Of a stretch of DNA of 64,000 bases, positions 1 through 11,618 are shown piece by piece. The notes beneath the pieces are model-generated. The model made no database searches, was not told where the DNA came from, and saw only the letters and a program-made list of their open reading frames with translations. The position numbers and the translations under genes were made by a program. Numbering within the stretch: the stretch's first letter is position 1; the number at the start of each line of letters is the position of its first letter. This stretch comes from Thecamonas trahens ATCC 50062 (Eukaryota > Apusozoa > Apusomonadida > Apusomonadidae), in assembly GCF_000142905.1 (NCBI RefSeq), contig NW_013657679.1, positions 2,657-66,656 on the forward strand, written 5' to 3'.

Positions 1-991
1 GACCACCAGCCCCTCTGCTGCCCCTGCCTCGCCGACCACCAGCCGCCAGCCGCCGCCCGCTCGCCCGATCGGCCCACCTTCACTACCACCTAGCTCCTTC
101 CCACCACCAGCTACACAACCCGCGACCACACCCAAGGTCATCACTTACCGTGCACTATCTCCAGTATCAATATCGCTGTCATCGATTCCCATCGACCTCG
201 GCTCACTTTCGCGTCGACTTGTTTGCCCTAGGTGGTTGAGCACGTCCTCGACCGCCCGACCCCGCACACGCCCCCCACCACACTCATTGCAAGATATGCC
301 AAATCTGTTTTCACTACTACCCTACTACATGACCACACTACCCCCGTGCACAGTCTCCATACCATAGCTGCAGTATTCCGAAATTCGAGTTTCGCCGGCT
401 CGGCCCCAAGTTGTTGGCCCTGTGTCCCTTCGATGCTGCTGACCCCTCCTCCCCGGGCCCATCTCCGACCCCCACTCCCCAACCTGTCCACCCACAACCA
501 CCACACCCACACCACACATACTCACCACCCCTGCAAACATAGCCACCCACTTCCTGCCCGCCGATATTCACATCAGCCGACACCAGCCCGTCAACAGCAT
601 CGCTGCCGACCGCCGGCTGCTCGCCGCCGACCGCCGCCCGCCGCCGACCGACCACTGCCGGCACCACCAAGAGCAAGCTAGCCATCGACAGGGCTTTGGA
701 GACAATGCATAGAGATAGCCACAGCAATGGCAATGACTACCAGTCTGTTTTCCAACTCAATTCCCCCCTCCCTCCTCCGGCCTTGCCCATCACAGTCCCC
801 GCCGGCCTGCTCATCGCCAGCCGCCCCTGCTGCCGCCGATCACCGTGCCAGACGACGAGACCTCCGGACTTGCCAAGACGAGGAATAACAAGAGAGGGCC
901 AGTGCAAGCGATAGGCAATGCAGTGGTGGGCTAGAGTGCAGTGGTCTGCCTCCTCCTCCAATCCCAAGCCATTGTCTCCATCGACGTCCAT
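1..991 (-). CDS. Unrecognised multi-exon gene, copy 1 (3' part outside window)
   Basis: I do not recognise the product. Exon 1 would run from the ATG at 991 down to 741 (begins MDVDGDNGLGLEEE) and end at a GTAGTC donor. Another exon spans 227-149 and lies between a CACCTAG acceptor and a GTAAGT donor. Further coding-like segments lie at about 640-526 (AVGGEQPAV, GTGAGT donor) and below 438 (after GTCAG). Each piece has a partner in copy 2 at 1400-2724 with the same splice sites. The 227-149 exon is 79 nt in both copies. Exon 1 differs by exactly one codon (251 versus 248 nt). Substitutions leave these frames open, which argues for a spliced minus-strand coding gene rather than a plain repeat. 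Remaining exon borders and the 3' end are not resolved. The encoded segments are Gly/Arg-rich with no known motif. Confidence 0.4.
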
Positions 992-1092
992 CAATCAAAT
1001 CCCGTCGGCCCTCCTCGCCCATGCCGCCCAAGCCCCACCCTCATCACCCACACCCCTCACACAGCCACCAGCCGCATCATACACAGCCACAT

Positions 1093-1300
1093 CCCATCAC
1101 AGTCCCCGCCGGCCTGCTCATCGCCAGCCGCCCCTGCTGCCGATCACCGAGCCAGACGACGAGACCACCGGGCTGGCCAAGACAAATAATAACAAGAGAG
1201 GGCCAGTGCAATCGATAGGTAATGCAGTGGCCGGCTAAAGTGCAGTTGGCTGCTTTCCCCGCAATCTCAAGCCATCGTCTCCATCGACGTCCATCTCAAT
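1093..1300 (-). pseudogene. Orphan, broken copy of exon 1 of the duplicated gene
   Basis: This stretch is a third copy of the first-exon block found at 741-991 and 2477-2724. It keeps the MDVDGD start at about 1292 and the downstream segment GLVVWLGD, including the pyrimidine-rich stretch just upstream of it. The frame after the start runs into a stop (MDVDGDDGLRLRGKQPTAL then stop), and the rest of the gene does not follow directly. It looks like a relic of unequal duplication lying between the two larger copies. Confidence 0.35.
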
Positions 1301-1399
1301 CCAATCCGTCCGCCCTCCTCACACTTGCCGCCCAAGCCCCTCCACCCTCATCAACCACACCTCACACACACCCATCAGCCTCATCCAACTCGCCCACAT

Positions 1400-2724
1400 C
1401 CATCCGCAAGCCCAATCGCCATACCCACTACCCCTCCGCCCGGCGCGCCACCCTCGTCACGACCCCCCTCATCCCCCTACCATACTCATTGCGCCCGATC
1501 ACCCACCAACCATCACCCCACCCCCTACTCCACCGCCATCACTATCATCCTAGCTGCAACCACCACCCCCATGCCATGGCCAAGCCCACCACCATCCCAT
1601 CGCGCACTCGGCTTCCTCTTCCTCCTCCTTCTCCTCCTCTCCTCACTCCAGCTCACCCTCATCCTCATCCCCGACCCCGACACCGGCACCTCTCAACCAT
1701 CACATGCCATACTGCCTATACACCAACCAACAGCATTCCCAAGTCAACCATCCCCGACCCAGCTCCCTCAGCTGCCCCCGCCTCGCCGACCACCAGCCGC
1801 CAGCCGCCGCCCGCTCGCCCGAACAGCCGACCCTCATCACCACCTAGCTCCCACCCACCACCAGCTACACAACCCACGACCACACCCAAGGTCATCACTC
1901 ACCGCGTACTATCACCAGTACAAATATCGCTGTCATCGATACCCATCTTCCTCGGCTCATTTCCGCGTCGGCTTGTTTTGCCTAGGTGGTTGAGCACGTC
2001 CTCGACCGCCCGACCCCGCACACAACCCCACCAACCTCATTGCAAGATATGCCCAATCTGATTTCACTACTGCCCTAATACATACACACACTATCCCCCT
2101 GCACAGTTTCCAATCCACAGCTGCAGTATTCCAGAATCCGAGTTCCGCCGGCTCAGGCCCAAGTTGTTGGCCCTGTGTCCCTTCGATGCTGCTGACCCCC
2201 CTCCCCGGGCCCATATCCGACCCCCACTCCCCACCATCACACCCACAACCACCACACCCACACCACACATACTCACCACCCCTGAAACGTATCCACCCAA
2301 TCTCTGCTTCCCGATATCTACATCAGCCGACACCATCCCGTCAACAGCATCGCTGCTGACCGCCGGCTGCTCGCCGCCGACCGCCGCCCGCCGCTGACCG
2401 ACCACCGCCGGCACCACCGAGCGACGGAGCATTGGAGGCGATGCATACGGATAGCTATATCAATGGCAATGCCTACCAGTGCGCCCTCCAACCCAACCCT
2501 CCCCTCCCTTCTCCGGCCTTGCCCATCACAGTCCCCGACGGCCTGCTCATCGCCAGCCGCTGCTGCCGCCGATCACCGAGCCAGACGACGAGGCCTGTGG
2601 ACTGGCCATGGCGAGGAAGAACAAGAGAGGGCAAGGGCAAACAATATACAATACGGTGACGGGCTCGAGTGCAGTGGTCTACCTCCTCTTCTAATCTCAA
2701 GCCCTCGTCTCGATCGACGTCCAT
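1400..2724 (-). CDS. Unrecognised multi-exon gene, copy 2
   Basis: This is the better-contained copy of the tandem minus-strand gene. Exon 1 is 2724-2477 (MDVDRDEGLRLEEE..., ending GWRAHW at a GTAGGC donor). A middle exon carries RRAAVGGEQPAV and ends near 2271 at GTGAGT. A third begins after GTCAG near 2190. The fourth is 1981-1903, 79 nt, between CACCTAG and GTGAGT, and encodes a polar segment containing MGIDDSDI. Later exons towards 1400 could not be placed, so the lower coordinate is approximate. The main evidence is conservation of splice signals and frame between copies that differ at many bases. No domain is recognised and there is no transmembrane segment in the exons read. Confidence 0.4.
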
Positions 2725-3151
2725 CTCAATCCAATCCGTCCGTCCTCCTCTCCCGCGCCGCGTAAGTTCCCGCCTCCCTCATGTTCCAAACCCTACATCC
2801 ATCCATCGTCGCCATTCTACCCAACCACATCCATCATCATGCCCAATCTCCATACCCAACCCCCCTTCGCCGGCCAACCCACGCCGCCTCTGGTCGGCCA
2901 CAGCAGCGACCGCCAACCCCCGAACACCACCAAAGCATTCAAAGCCACCATGGCCCATTGCACACGCTCCCTTCCGCTCTTTGCTATAACGTCGGGTGTC
3001 GACTTCCTCCGCTCCCCCGCGACCTACGTACGCTTTGGCTGTTGACAGCGCTGCCAGCGCCGGTACCAATCCGGCTCGGCTGCCTGTCAAACTGTCACAC
3101 CGCCTGTTGTTCTCTCTACTCTCTCCGCACTTGCACCGCTCCCCGCAGCTC
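2725..3151. other. Intergenic, upstream of the F-box/ankyrin gene
   Basis: No convincing coding exon is seen. A plus-strand GTAAGT-like site occurs at about 2763, so a 5' non-coding exon of the following gene is possible. The segment probably holds divergent promoters for the minus-strand gene ending at 2724 and the plus-strand gene starting at 3152. Confidence 0.3.
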
Positions 3152-4819
3152 ATGAGTGGCCTATCGCTTGACACACTTCCACCTGAGATAATACACCACA
3201 TTGCATACTACTCCGCCTTGTTGCGCCCGCCTGATGTCCTGGCACTGGCTGTCACCGCTCGAGCGCTCCATGCTGCTCTCCTCGGCTCTCCCTACTCCCG
3301 CCGCCTCGCCCGCTCGCTTCGAGGGCCGACAAAGTGCGCCCGCGCCAGCGAGTGGCATGCCCTCGAGGCCAGCATCGAGACAACGTCCTCATCCCGTTCC
3401 AAGCTTGCTCGCGCCCTGTACATTGCTGCTAGCGTTTCTGCTGCATCGCTCTCGCGCGACTCGCCGTGGCACTCGGCCACAGCGGCGCTCGTTTCGCACT
3501 TGGCTATCAACAGCAACCTCTCCGACCCACTCCTCAAGGCTGCCAAGCGCGGCCACCCGACGCTTGTTGCGCGTATATTAGCCGTTGCTGCATCACGCCT
3601 CGAGTCACCTGATTGGAATGTGGCGGCTCGAGCTGCCATAGGTGCCCGTTCGCCTGCCACGCTGGCTGTACTCCTCGCCGCCGACGCCCGTACGAACCAC
3701 CACATCGATCTCACTGCGGCTTTCGCCGATGCCTGCCTTGTCGGCAATGACGACGTTGTCGAGATGGTGCTCTCCGCCGCCACAGAGCGCGGCGAGGAGC
3801 TCGACCTTGCTGCGCGCGATGCTCGAGCGCTCCGCTATGCTGTCAAGGTCGACAGCCCAAAGGTTGTCGCGCGCCTCGCTGCCTTCCCCGCCATCACGTC
3901 TTCCCACCTCCTCGACGCCTTTCATCTTGCCATCTTCCACGACGCCTCGCGCGCCGCGGCCTCACTCCTCGACTCGAACAAGGTTGACGTCGACGACGCC
4001 GACACGTCGTTCCTTGCCGAGGCTGCTCGCGAGTTTGCCAACGGCATCGTGGGCGTTATGCTCTCGCACCCTGCATGCGACGTCATGGACGACCTCCCCG
4101 CCACGCTCACCATTGCTGCTGCCGTAGGCAATCTTGACGCGCTTGCACTCGTTGTCGACGCTCCTATCTCAGCACAGCTCGATGTCCACGACTTTGCTGC
4201 CGCTTTTGTTGCCGCCGCCGCCGCGAATCGTCTTGCAGTTGTCGACTACCTCCTCGCTACGCCTTCCGATCTCGCCGTCAACGGCTGTCTCCTCGCCGCG
4301 AGCGCTGCGCTTGGCGATGCAGCCTCCGGTGGCCACGACGCCATTGTCACTTCGCTCCTTGACAACATGACGCTCGCCCCGCTGGACATTGCCAGCGCTC
4401 TCCGGCGCGCCGCTGCCGCCGGTCACGCCGCCATCGTCGCCAGCCTCCTCGCCGCCGACTCATCTCGGTCGAAGCCCACACGCCTGACATTGAGCCATGC
4501 ATTTGTTGATGCCTGTTCCGCAGGCCACGTCGCCGTGGTTCGCCTCCTGCTTCTCCAGCCCGAGCTAGAGCTCGCCGAGCTCGCCGCACAAGCCCTCGCT
4601 CTTGCCGTTCGCGGTGACCATATCGCCACCGTCGCCGCGCTCCTTGCTGACCGCCGCATCGATGCGTCAGCAAACAACAACGAAGCGCTCACCCTCGCCC
4701 ACGCCTTCGGTCACCTCTCCATCGAAGACATGCTGGCCGCTGATCCGCGTGTTATGGCCTCGATTCATCCTCCCTCACCCTTGCTCGCTGCCGCCCTGGC
4801 CATGTGCTCGCTGCTTTGA
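3152..4819 (+). CDS. F-box-like protein with degenerate ankyrin repeats
   Basis: The ORF from 3152 encodes 555 residues. The frame is open further upstream, but the ATG at 3152 puts an F-box-like segment right at the N-terminus (LDTLPPEIIHHIAYYSALL, then LAVTARALHAAL). The rest is a long series of helical units of about 30-35 residues with ankyrin flavour, for example AAAVGNLDALALVVDA, AAAAGHAAIVASLLAA and ACSAGHVAVVRLLLLQ. There is no transmembrane segment. F-box plus ankyrin proteins usually act as substrate adaptors of SCF ubiquitin ligases; that role is inference. The repeats are irregular, so the number is uncertain. No intron is needed. Confidence 0.7.
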   Translation: MSGLSLDTLPPEIIHHIAYYSALLRPPDVLALAVTARALHAALLGSPYSRRLARSLRGPTKCARASEWHALEASIETTSSSRSKLARALYIAASVSAASLSRDSPWHSATAALVSHLAINSNLSDPLLKAAKRGHPTLVARILAVAASRLESPDWNVAARAAIGARSPATLAVLLAADARTNHHIDLTAAFADACLVGNDDVVEMVLSAATERGEELDLAARDARALRYAVKVDSPKVVARLAAFPAITSSHLLDAFHLAIFHDASRAAASLLDSNKVDVDDADTSFLAEAAREFANGIVGVMLSHPACDVMDDLPATLTIAAAVGNLDALALVVDAPISAQLDVHDFAAAFVAAAAANRLAVVDYLLATPSDLAVNGCLLAASAALGDAASGGHDAIVTSLLDNMTLAPLDIASALRRAAAAGHAAIVASLLAADSSRSKPTRLTLSHAFVDACSAGHVAVVRLLLLQPELELAELAAQALALAVRGDHIATVAALLADRRIDASANNNEALTLAHAFGHLSIEDMLAADPRVMASIHPPSPLLAAALAMCSLL

Positions 4820-5391
4820 CCGCCGCCCGCCGCCTCATATGAAACGTACTCGCCTAATCCGGGGCTCCATCCTTGTTGCGTTAGGGCTCCAATCTCGACA
4901 GCAAGCTTGTCCGAGTTCATCTTGCGCATGCGTCAGCGAGCACGCGCGCGAGTTGACAAGCGTGACGATTGTTTGACCCATGTGCAAAAAACTCCGCACC
5001 GTACCATGCTCCGCAGTCTGCGCACGCGCACCAACCCCCGCATAGTTCTCACCACACGCCCACTCCACAAAGGCTAGTGACTGCCTGTGGCCCACCCCCA
5101 CATCCCGTCCTGCACCCTACCACTCGACGTGTGTTCCCGCCGCTAGTCGTCCTGCGCACTATTTCTCCCCTCTTGGACAAAACACTCCGGTGTGGCTTCA
5201 GCAGCGCTGCCGTGACACAGGCGCCAACCGAATTGGCTGTGTTCCGTAAGTTGCTCAAGCCCCGTCTCCGCCACCACTTACCCACGCCCTAAGCATCCCA
5301 ACACGGTCACACACACACACTCACATACCCACACACTCATTCCTCTCTGGACTTCCGTCCGCGGTCAATCGTTGCACAAATCCTAGCGGCC
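4820..5391. other. Intergenic spacer
   Basis: No coding region is supported. The last 100 bases before the receptor gene are rich in CA/CACA steps (about 5305-5340). The segment presumably carries the 3' end of the ankyrin gene and the promoter of the receptor gene. Confidence 0.4.
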
Positions 5392-8300
5392 ATGGTCAGC
5401 TTGCGTGGCCTACGTGGGCACGCTCTTGTTGCCTGTCTTGCCGTCTTGGTCTGTTGGGCGCAGGCCAACACCCTAACCCTCTACACCATGCGGACCGACA
5501 TGGGCTTGGGGACTGCGCTCGACTCTCTTGTGGCCGGCTACAACGCTCACGCTGCCACACACAACCTCTCCACATCCATTCTCGTCACCTCGTCGCCGTT
5601 TAACTCGGTGTTGTCCGAGTACGTCGACATCGCTCTTCAGCCCTCACCACATGACCTGGTTGTGCTTCACCCCTCGCAAGGCATGCGCGGCCTACTCGAC
5701 GACGCCCTCTTGGTCAACCTCTCCTCGTTGTGGGGCGCCCAAAACCTGGCTGCCGACATGGTACCACCAGCCGTGCGGTTCTGCTCCGACTCGTCCGGTG
5801 TTCCACGTGCCGTCCCCATCGCCTCTTTCCCCGAAGTCTGCCACTACCGTGCCTCGGTCTTTGACACCCACAGCCTCGCTCCGCCTGAGACTTGGAGCCA
5901 GCTGCTGACGGTGTGCAGGATCCTGACTCGGGCAGGCATCGGCTGCTTAGGCACAGACTACGCCTCACTGGCACCGTCGCAGTACCTGGACTATCTCTTT
6001 CTCCGCATGCATGGAGGAGAGTTGTATGATGAATTTGCCGTCGGCAACCTGTCGTTTACGGATGACCGCCTCCACGAAACCCTTGCACGGTTTGTGGACG
6101 ACATCATTGCACCAGGTTACCTCTCCCGAGCTGCGCCCGGAAATGTCCTTACCTCGAACAGCGAGTTTGCCGCCGGCTCGCTCGGCATCATCTGCACCTT
6201 TGAGGAGTGGGCCATCGCCTTCCAGGCCTTTGGCCTCGACCCGAGCGACCTCCGTACCTTTGCCTTTCCGCGCTACGATGGCCCGCCGTCGGCAACATTG
6301 CCGCCGTCGTCGACGTCCACATATGCCACTTTGGGCCTTGTTGCCGCTGTCGGCATACCGTCCCACTCCGCGAACGTCGACCTCACCAAAACTGTGCTCG
6401 CTACCGCCTTTGCACCGGCGTCCACCATCGGGCCGTCCATCGCCGCCGCCCCTCACTTGGTCCCGCCTTACACCTCACTCGCATCCATGCTCACCACTCC
6501 GTCAACCGTTTCTGCAACCTTGCTGATCGCGAACTCGCCGTCGCTCCACAGCAGGTCGTCGATCGCTTCATTCCCGTACAGGCCACTGCTGACAGCGTGG
6601 CGGACGATGGTGACGCATCTCATGCTCGCTGCGTCGGCACCCAACGCAACCGTCATCATTGACTCGGCCCTTCCCCGCCTCGAAGGTCTCCGCGTCGCGT
6701 TTGTCGACGGCGTTACGGTTACGCCCATTGCGACGCCCAGCCCGGGCTCGTACATCGGTCCGATCTCGGTCTCGCTCGAGTGCTATGCTCCTGACTCGTC
6801 GATCCGCTTCTCGCTCGAGTCGACCGTCAATGGCGCGTCCACCCCTCTCGCTCCTTACCGCCAGCCAGTTGTGCTCTCGGCCGCTGGTACCTACACACTC
6901 TATGCAACTGCAGTAGGTGGTCCAGCGCAAGTCACGTCGCCGACGCTCAGGGCTTTGTACGTACTCGTCGACCCTCCCAGCTCTCCCAGCGCCGCGTCGA
7001 CCTCGTCGGGCAAGACCGCCCTGCTCGCCGCCTCGAGCGCCGTCTCGGCTCTGTGTTGCTGTACGCTGCTGGTCGTCATCGCGGTCAAGCTTTGCCACTT
7101 TGCCCGCGTCTCGCCGGCGTCGCCGATTGCGCTCGACCCAACTGAGATCAACATCACTGCCGCGCTCGACAAGGGCACCCTTGGCACCGTCTACTCGGCA
7201 TCGTTTCGAGGTGAGGCTGTGGTCTGCAAGCACCTGCGTGTCGGTTTGGTTACGCCCGCCATGAGCGATCAGTTCTCACAGCGGTGCACCAAGCTTGCCA
7301 GCCTCACCTCACCGACCATTGTTCCGCTCCTTGGCTTTGTCGCCTCGCCGCCGTCGCTCATCATGCCACGGCTGGCTCGCGGCTCGGTCCACGACGTTCT
7401 GCACGACTCGTCGCTCATTCTCCATCCCACCATTGTCTGTGAGTGGGCCCACCAAATGGCACTGGGCCTCAAGTTCCTCTCCGACTCGGGCTTTGTCCAC
7501 GGCAACTTCAAGTCACGCAACGCCCTCATCACTGAGTCGTGGTCAGTCCGTGTTGCCGACTTTGGCCTCTGCCCAATCATCCGCCCGATGCCCGTGCTCT
7601 CGGATGCATATGTCTCGCGCCCACGTGCGCCGGCCCGGGCAGAGTTTGGCAGCTCGATATTTGCCTCGTCGCTCCGCAAGGAGTTTGACGTCTCTGAGTC
7701 GAGCATTGCTTTTGACTTTTCGCCTGTCTCGCAAGCCCGCTCGCTCACCATGATGTCGTCTGTTCCCAATGAGGCATCGGACGCAACAGGGGATAGTCCG
7801 GTCGTGGGAACTGCAGACTCGGCAATCGTAGGTGCATCTGCCAAGGCCCGCGTGCTGTGCGAGGTTGGTGCTGTGTTCTGGAAGGCGCCTGAGATCCTCA
7901 CCATTGGGCCCGCCGCTCTCTCTGTCGCATCGGATGCGTACGCGCTCGGCATGACCCTGTGGGAGCTTGCCACCCGCTCAGAGCTCTTTCTGGGTCGGAA
8001 CCCACTTGCCACGGTCCTCTCCGTTGTCCACTCGGCCCGGCGGCCGCCACTTTACACCATCCCGCCGTCTCTGGCCCCGCTCGGCTCGGTTGCCGAGGAC
8101 TTGTGGACTGGTGCGCCGGCCGATCGGCTCTCGCTTGATGACGCGTGCGCTCGCCTAGCCACGCTCTACACACCGGGCGTTGTGATTCGTCCCTCGCCAC
8201 AGCCTCGGCCCGTGGGCAACTTTATTGTTGTCCATGCCGCCGTCCTACACGCGACCGATGCCTTGCGCAAGTCTCCCTCCCAGGCTGCAGGCGTCCTCCG

Positions 8301-11165
8301 CTTGTTTGTTGACTTTTCTCCGACTTTGCCGCTTCGGTACCGCAAGTTTACGTCCTCTCAGCCTCACTAGGCTGCATCACGCTCACTGTCCGTTCGGTGG
8401 ATGTCCTCGTCGACCTAGCCCGGCGCCTCGTTGCTGGGCTCCCGCGATCCATCCCCGTTGTGCTTCTGGCCTCGTTTGGTCGGCTCGCACACCGGGTCGA
8501 TGCCTGGGGCCTTCCCCTTGCCACCGGGCCCGTCATCGACGTGCTTGCTCTGCTATGGCGGGCTCTTTTTGGTGACCTCTGCCCAAACCTTGCCGCCGCC
8601 GCGGGCCATGTTGAAGCGTGCGGCTCAGGTGCCCTCGCCCTTGAGCGTGCACATGGCCTGTTTGTCGACAACACTATCTCACCCGAGCTCCCCATGGATG
8701 TCTGCACCGTCCCACTCAACATCGGCGCCACGCTCCTGCCGTCGGCCGTCGGCTCAGCCGTCAAGGTTGATCTCGACGCCCGCGCGCGCTCGCCCTCGCG
8801 CCTTGCCTCGCCCTCTCCCAGCCGGCGCTCCGATATGCTTGGCTCAGCCAAGGCTGCCCTTGATCGGTCTATTCTCGCTCTCGACCACTCCCTTGGTCGC
8901 TTCTCAGCAGGCAACTTTGACGGCTCAGGCTCACTGGACTCGCCAAACAACTCAGCTTCTGTTTACGGCGGCACTATGCCAGCCATTGCCCTTACACTCA
9001 GGGCAGCCGGTGCCAACGCACGAGATTGTGACGCACGTCACGATGGGTCGTCTTCAGAGCGCCCGTCCTCAGCCTCGCGCTCTCTGATTGTCGCCCCGTC
9101 ATCGCCACACACTCTGGCCAAACCGCACGTCCTCCTCCGCGGCCGCAGTGAGACCAAGATCTCTCTTCCGACGAGCTCTACCCGGCCTCGCCGCAAAGTC
9201 TCTGCAGAGCCCAGCGGCCGAAAATCCAAGTCCCGGGCAAAGCCCAAGTCCAGAAAAAACTCTGGGTCCAAGGCCAAGTTCAGACCCAAGGCCAAGTCGC
9301 AAGCGGCGTCAAAGTCGCGGTCACGAGCAACGTCCAAGTCGCGGACCAAGTCGAAGCGCAAGGCCAAGGCGAGGCAGCGTCGCGTGTGCTCGCGGCCTCG
9401 AACGCGGTCGCGTAAGAAGAAGCGCATGTCTGGACGCAGGACCATCCGCCGCCGCCGCCGTCGCCGAACTCGGCCGTCACCAGAGCCGTCTATCTCTGGA
9501 GCCACGCACCCGTCGCTCCTGCTCGGCGCTGCCTTGACCCGCGTCGACTCGGAGCCGATGGCCGTCGCCGGGAGCAGCCCACGCATTCGCCAGATCCAGA
9601 CGTCGCGTCTCCGGCGATCGTCGTCAACGTCCGCAGAGAGCGTGGAGACCGCAATCGAGATCTCGACGTCGTCAACAACGACATTGTCGGCGCATATGCG
9701 TATGTCGTCGTCGCCGCCGTACTCGCTTGCTCCGGCCTCGTCATCAATGTGCCTCTTGCAGCAGCCTGCGGCATCGCCAGCGGCGCTTGACCTGTCTGCC
9801 ACAAGTGCAGCAAGCAATGCGCCGCCGTCTTTCGCGCCGTCTTCCCCGCCGTTGTCATCGTCATCACCGTCGCCATCGTCCTCAGACCATTCTACGCCGT
9901 TCACGCCCGCCACCGCCGCCACGCCTGCCTTCGGCTTGGGACCGGATGACCCGTTCAGCAACAGCACGTCGGTCAACGAATCCTCAGTCTCACGCGCGCC
10001 GCTTGCGTCGTCATTCTCGGGCCACCTCATTCTTCTCGCGCCTACCCGGTCCGGCCACTCGGACTCGGGCGAAGCCGGTGGATCGTCGAGCGCTCTCTCG
10101 CTCTCCTCGCAGAACGAAGTGGTAGATGAGCGATCGGCTTCGCGGACAAGCGAGCTCGCGGGAACACTACCGACCATTCCGATTTTGCCGGCACAGTCGT
10201 CCGTCGGGCTGGCACCGTCGAGTCTGCCATGGCGACTCAGCAGGATCGACGTGGACGCTCTGCTCCGTACTCAGGGTGAGGACGACATATCGTGGTGTTC
10301 CGCGTTTGGCACTTCGCACCCGTGCGTCTTTGCCGACGAGGCCAACGGCTCGGTCCCGGTTGTGGTCAAGGTGCTTGCAAAGCAGCAGTTCACCGACAGT
10401 GAGCAGATTACTCTCGCAACGGCACTTGCCACGGCTGCAGCGTGCACCGACACGTCACGGCGCCTCGCCGGCCCGCTCGCCATCTGCCTCGACCCGCCGC
10501 GGGTTGCCATGGTCTTCCCACGCTATCCAGCCGGCTCGCTGGCAGACTTGCTGGCCAACGAGACCCCGATCCTACACCCGCGCCACCCGCAGACGCTTCA
10601 TGTCATTGCGCGCGGCTTGCTGACGTCGATGACTCGGCTCTCGACTGCTTTGGCCAACTTTCCGGACGCTTGCAAGGCCCACGGTGCGCTGTCGCCGTCC
10701 AACGTCATGCTGGTGGCCACGGCCGGCTACGTCGTCGACACCCACATCATCGACTTTGGACTTTCTGACTTGGTGGACATCTTCGGCATCCATCGGACCA
10801 TTCCGTCCGTCGGCTACATGTCGCCCGAGCAGCTGCGCGGCGAGACGCCTACCGCCGCCTCGGATGTCTTTATCATCGGCTCCATCCTCTTTGAGCTCCT
10901 CGTCGGCTCGTCGCCGTTCATGGGCTCCGACCCGCTCGAGATTGCCACCCGCATCTCTGCTGGCGTCACCTCATCGCTGGCTACCTCCCGTATCCCCTCG
11001 GAGCGCCTCCGCACCCTCATTTCGTCGTGCTGGGCCGTCGAGCCGGCCGATCGTCCCACCATGGCCGACGTTGCCACCATCGTCGCCTCTCTCGGCTCGG
11101 CAGACTTTGCCACCCTCAACGATTCTGGCGCCATCACGGCCTCGTACGCACGCATCGTTATGTAA
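5392..11165 (+). CDS. Receptor: solute-binding ectodomain, TM, kinase-homology, cyclase-like and second pseudokinase (one frame break)
   Basis: Two ORFs (5392-8370 and frame 3 to 11165) are read as one gene broken at the TTTT run 8314-8317; one added T joins them through a cyclase-like region. Order: signal peptide (residues 1-25); periplasmic-binding-protein-like ectodomain (about 26-420); chitobiase C-terminal-like beta domain (about 440-530); one TM helix (about 543-568); TKL-type kinase domain (about 590-926) with Lys in VVCKHL, HGNFKSRN instead of HRD, and DFG. HGN-KS-N resembles the kinase-homology domain of receptor guanylyl cyclases. Then comes a degenerate class III cyclase-like stretch (TGPVIDVL, FGDLCPNLAA), a Lys/Arg/Ser-rich linker, and a second kinase domain (about 10240-11110) with HGALSPSN (catalytic Asp lost) and DFGLS. 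Both kinase domains look pseudokinase-like. If the genes are separate, the second has its first ATG at 8694. Confidence 0.6.
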
Positions 11166-11318
11166 CACACACGCCGCTCACACGCCCCGAGTCTGTCCTT
11201 TCACTGCGAAACTACCCGGTGTTGGGCCGCTCGCCTCCCCCCTCCCCCCCTTGCTCTCACGTACCACTCCACTCGGGCACCCGCAACTCCTCTCCACTCC
11301 CACTCCCCTCCTCCCTTT

Positions 11319-11376
<58 letters not shown>

Positions 11377-11618
11377 TATACACACATACACTCGTACCCT
11401 CTTATACATACAGCACCTTGCTTGTGGTCCGGTGGTCCCACCATGACGGTACGGGGAGACTTGAGCGGCTGGGCGACGAGCCGGATGGCCATGGAGGGCG
11501 CATGACTCACAACAAACCAACAACACGTGTGTTTTGTTACATGACCGGCGTGTGTGTGGGGGGGGGGGGGGACGGGGTGTCCTGCGGATGTCGGTTGCTC
11601 ATGCACGGTGCGGAGTAG
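11166..11618. other. Intergenic with CA microsatellite and possible 5' exon of the PH gene
   Basis: The segment contains a long (CA)n tract and a run of 12 G at about 11559-11570. The PH-domain reading frame starts directly after an AG at 11617-11618 with an in-frame stop just upstream, so a short 5' exon probably lies here. Candidate ATGs followed by GT occur near 11443 and 11541, but I could not choose one. Confidence 0.4.
11323..11367. repeat. (CA)n microsatellite
   Basis: Uninterrupted CA dinucleotides run for about 45 bases, followed by less regular CA/TA steps, in the spacer downstream of the receptor gene. It is a simple-sequence repeat with no coding meaning. Confidence 0.9.

Noticed and set aside
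1222-2061. 279-codon plus-strand Pro/Ser/Thr/His-rich frame
   Set aside because: Shadow of the duplicated minus-strand gene. The matching stretch in copy 1 does not keep this frame, while minus-strand splice sites are conserved.
8304-8370. An intron joining the two receptor ORFs
   Set aside because: No GT donor pairs with AG at 8361, 8370 or 8418 in the needed length class. A single-base indel at TTTT fits better.
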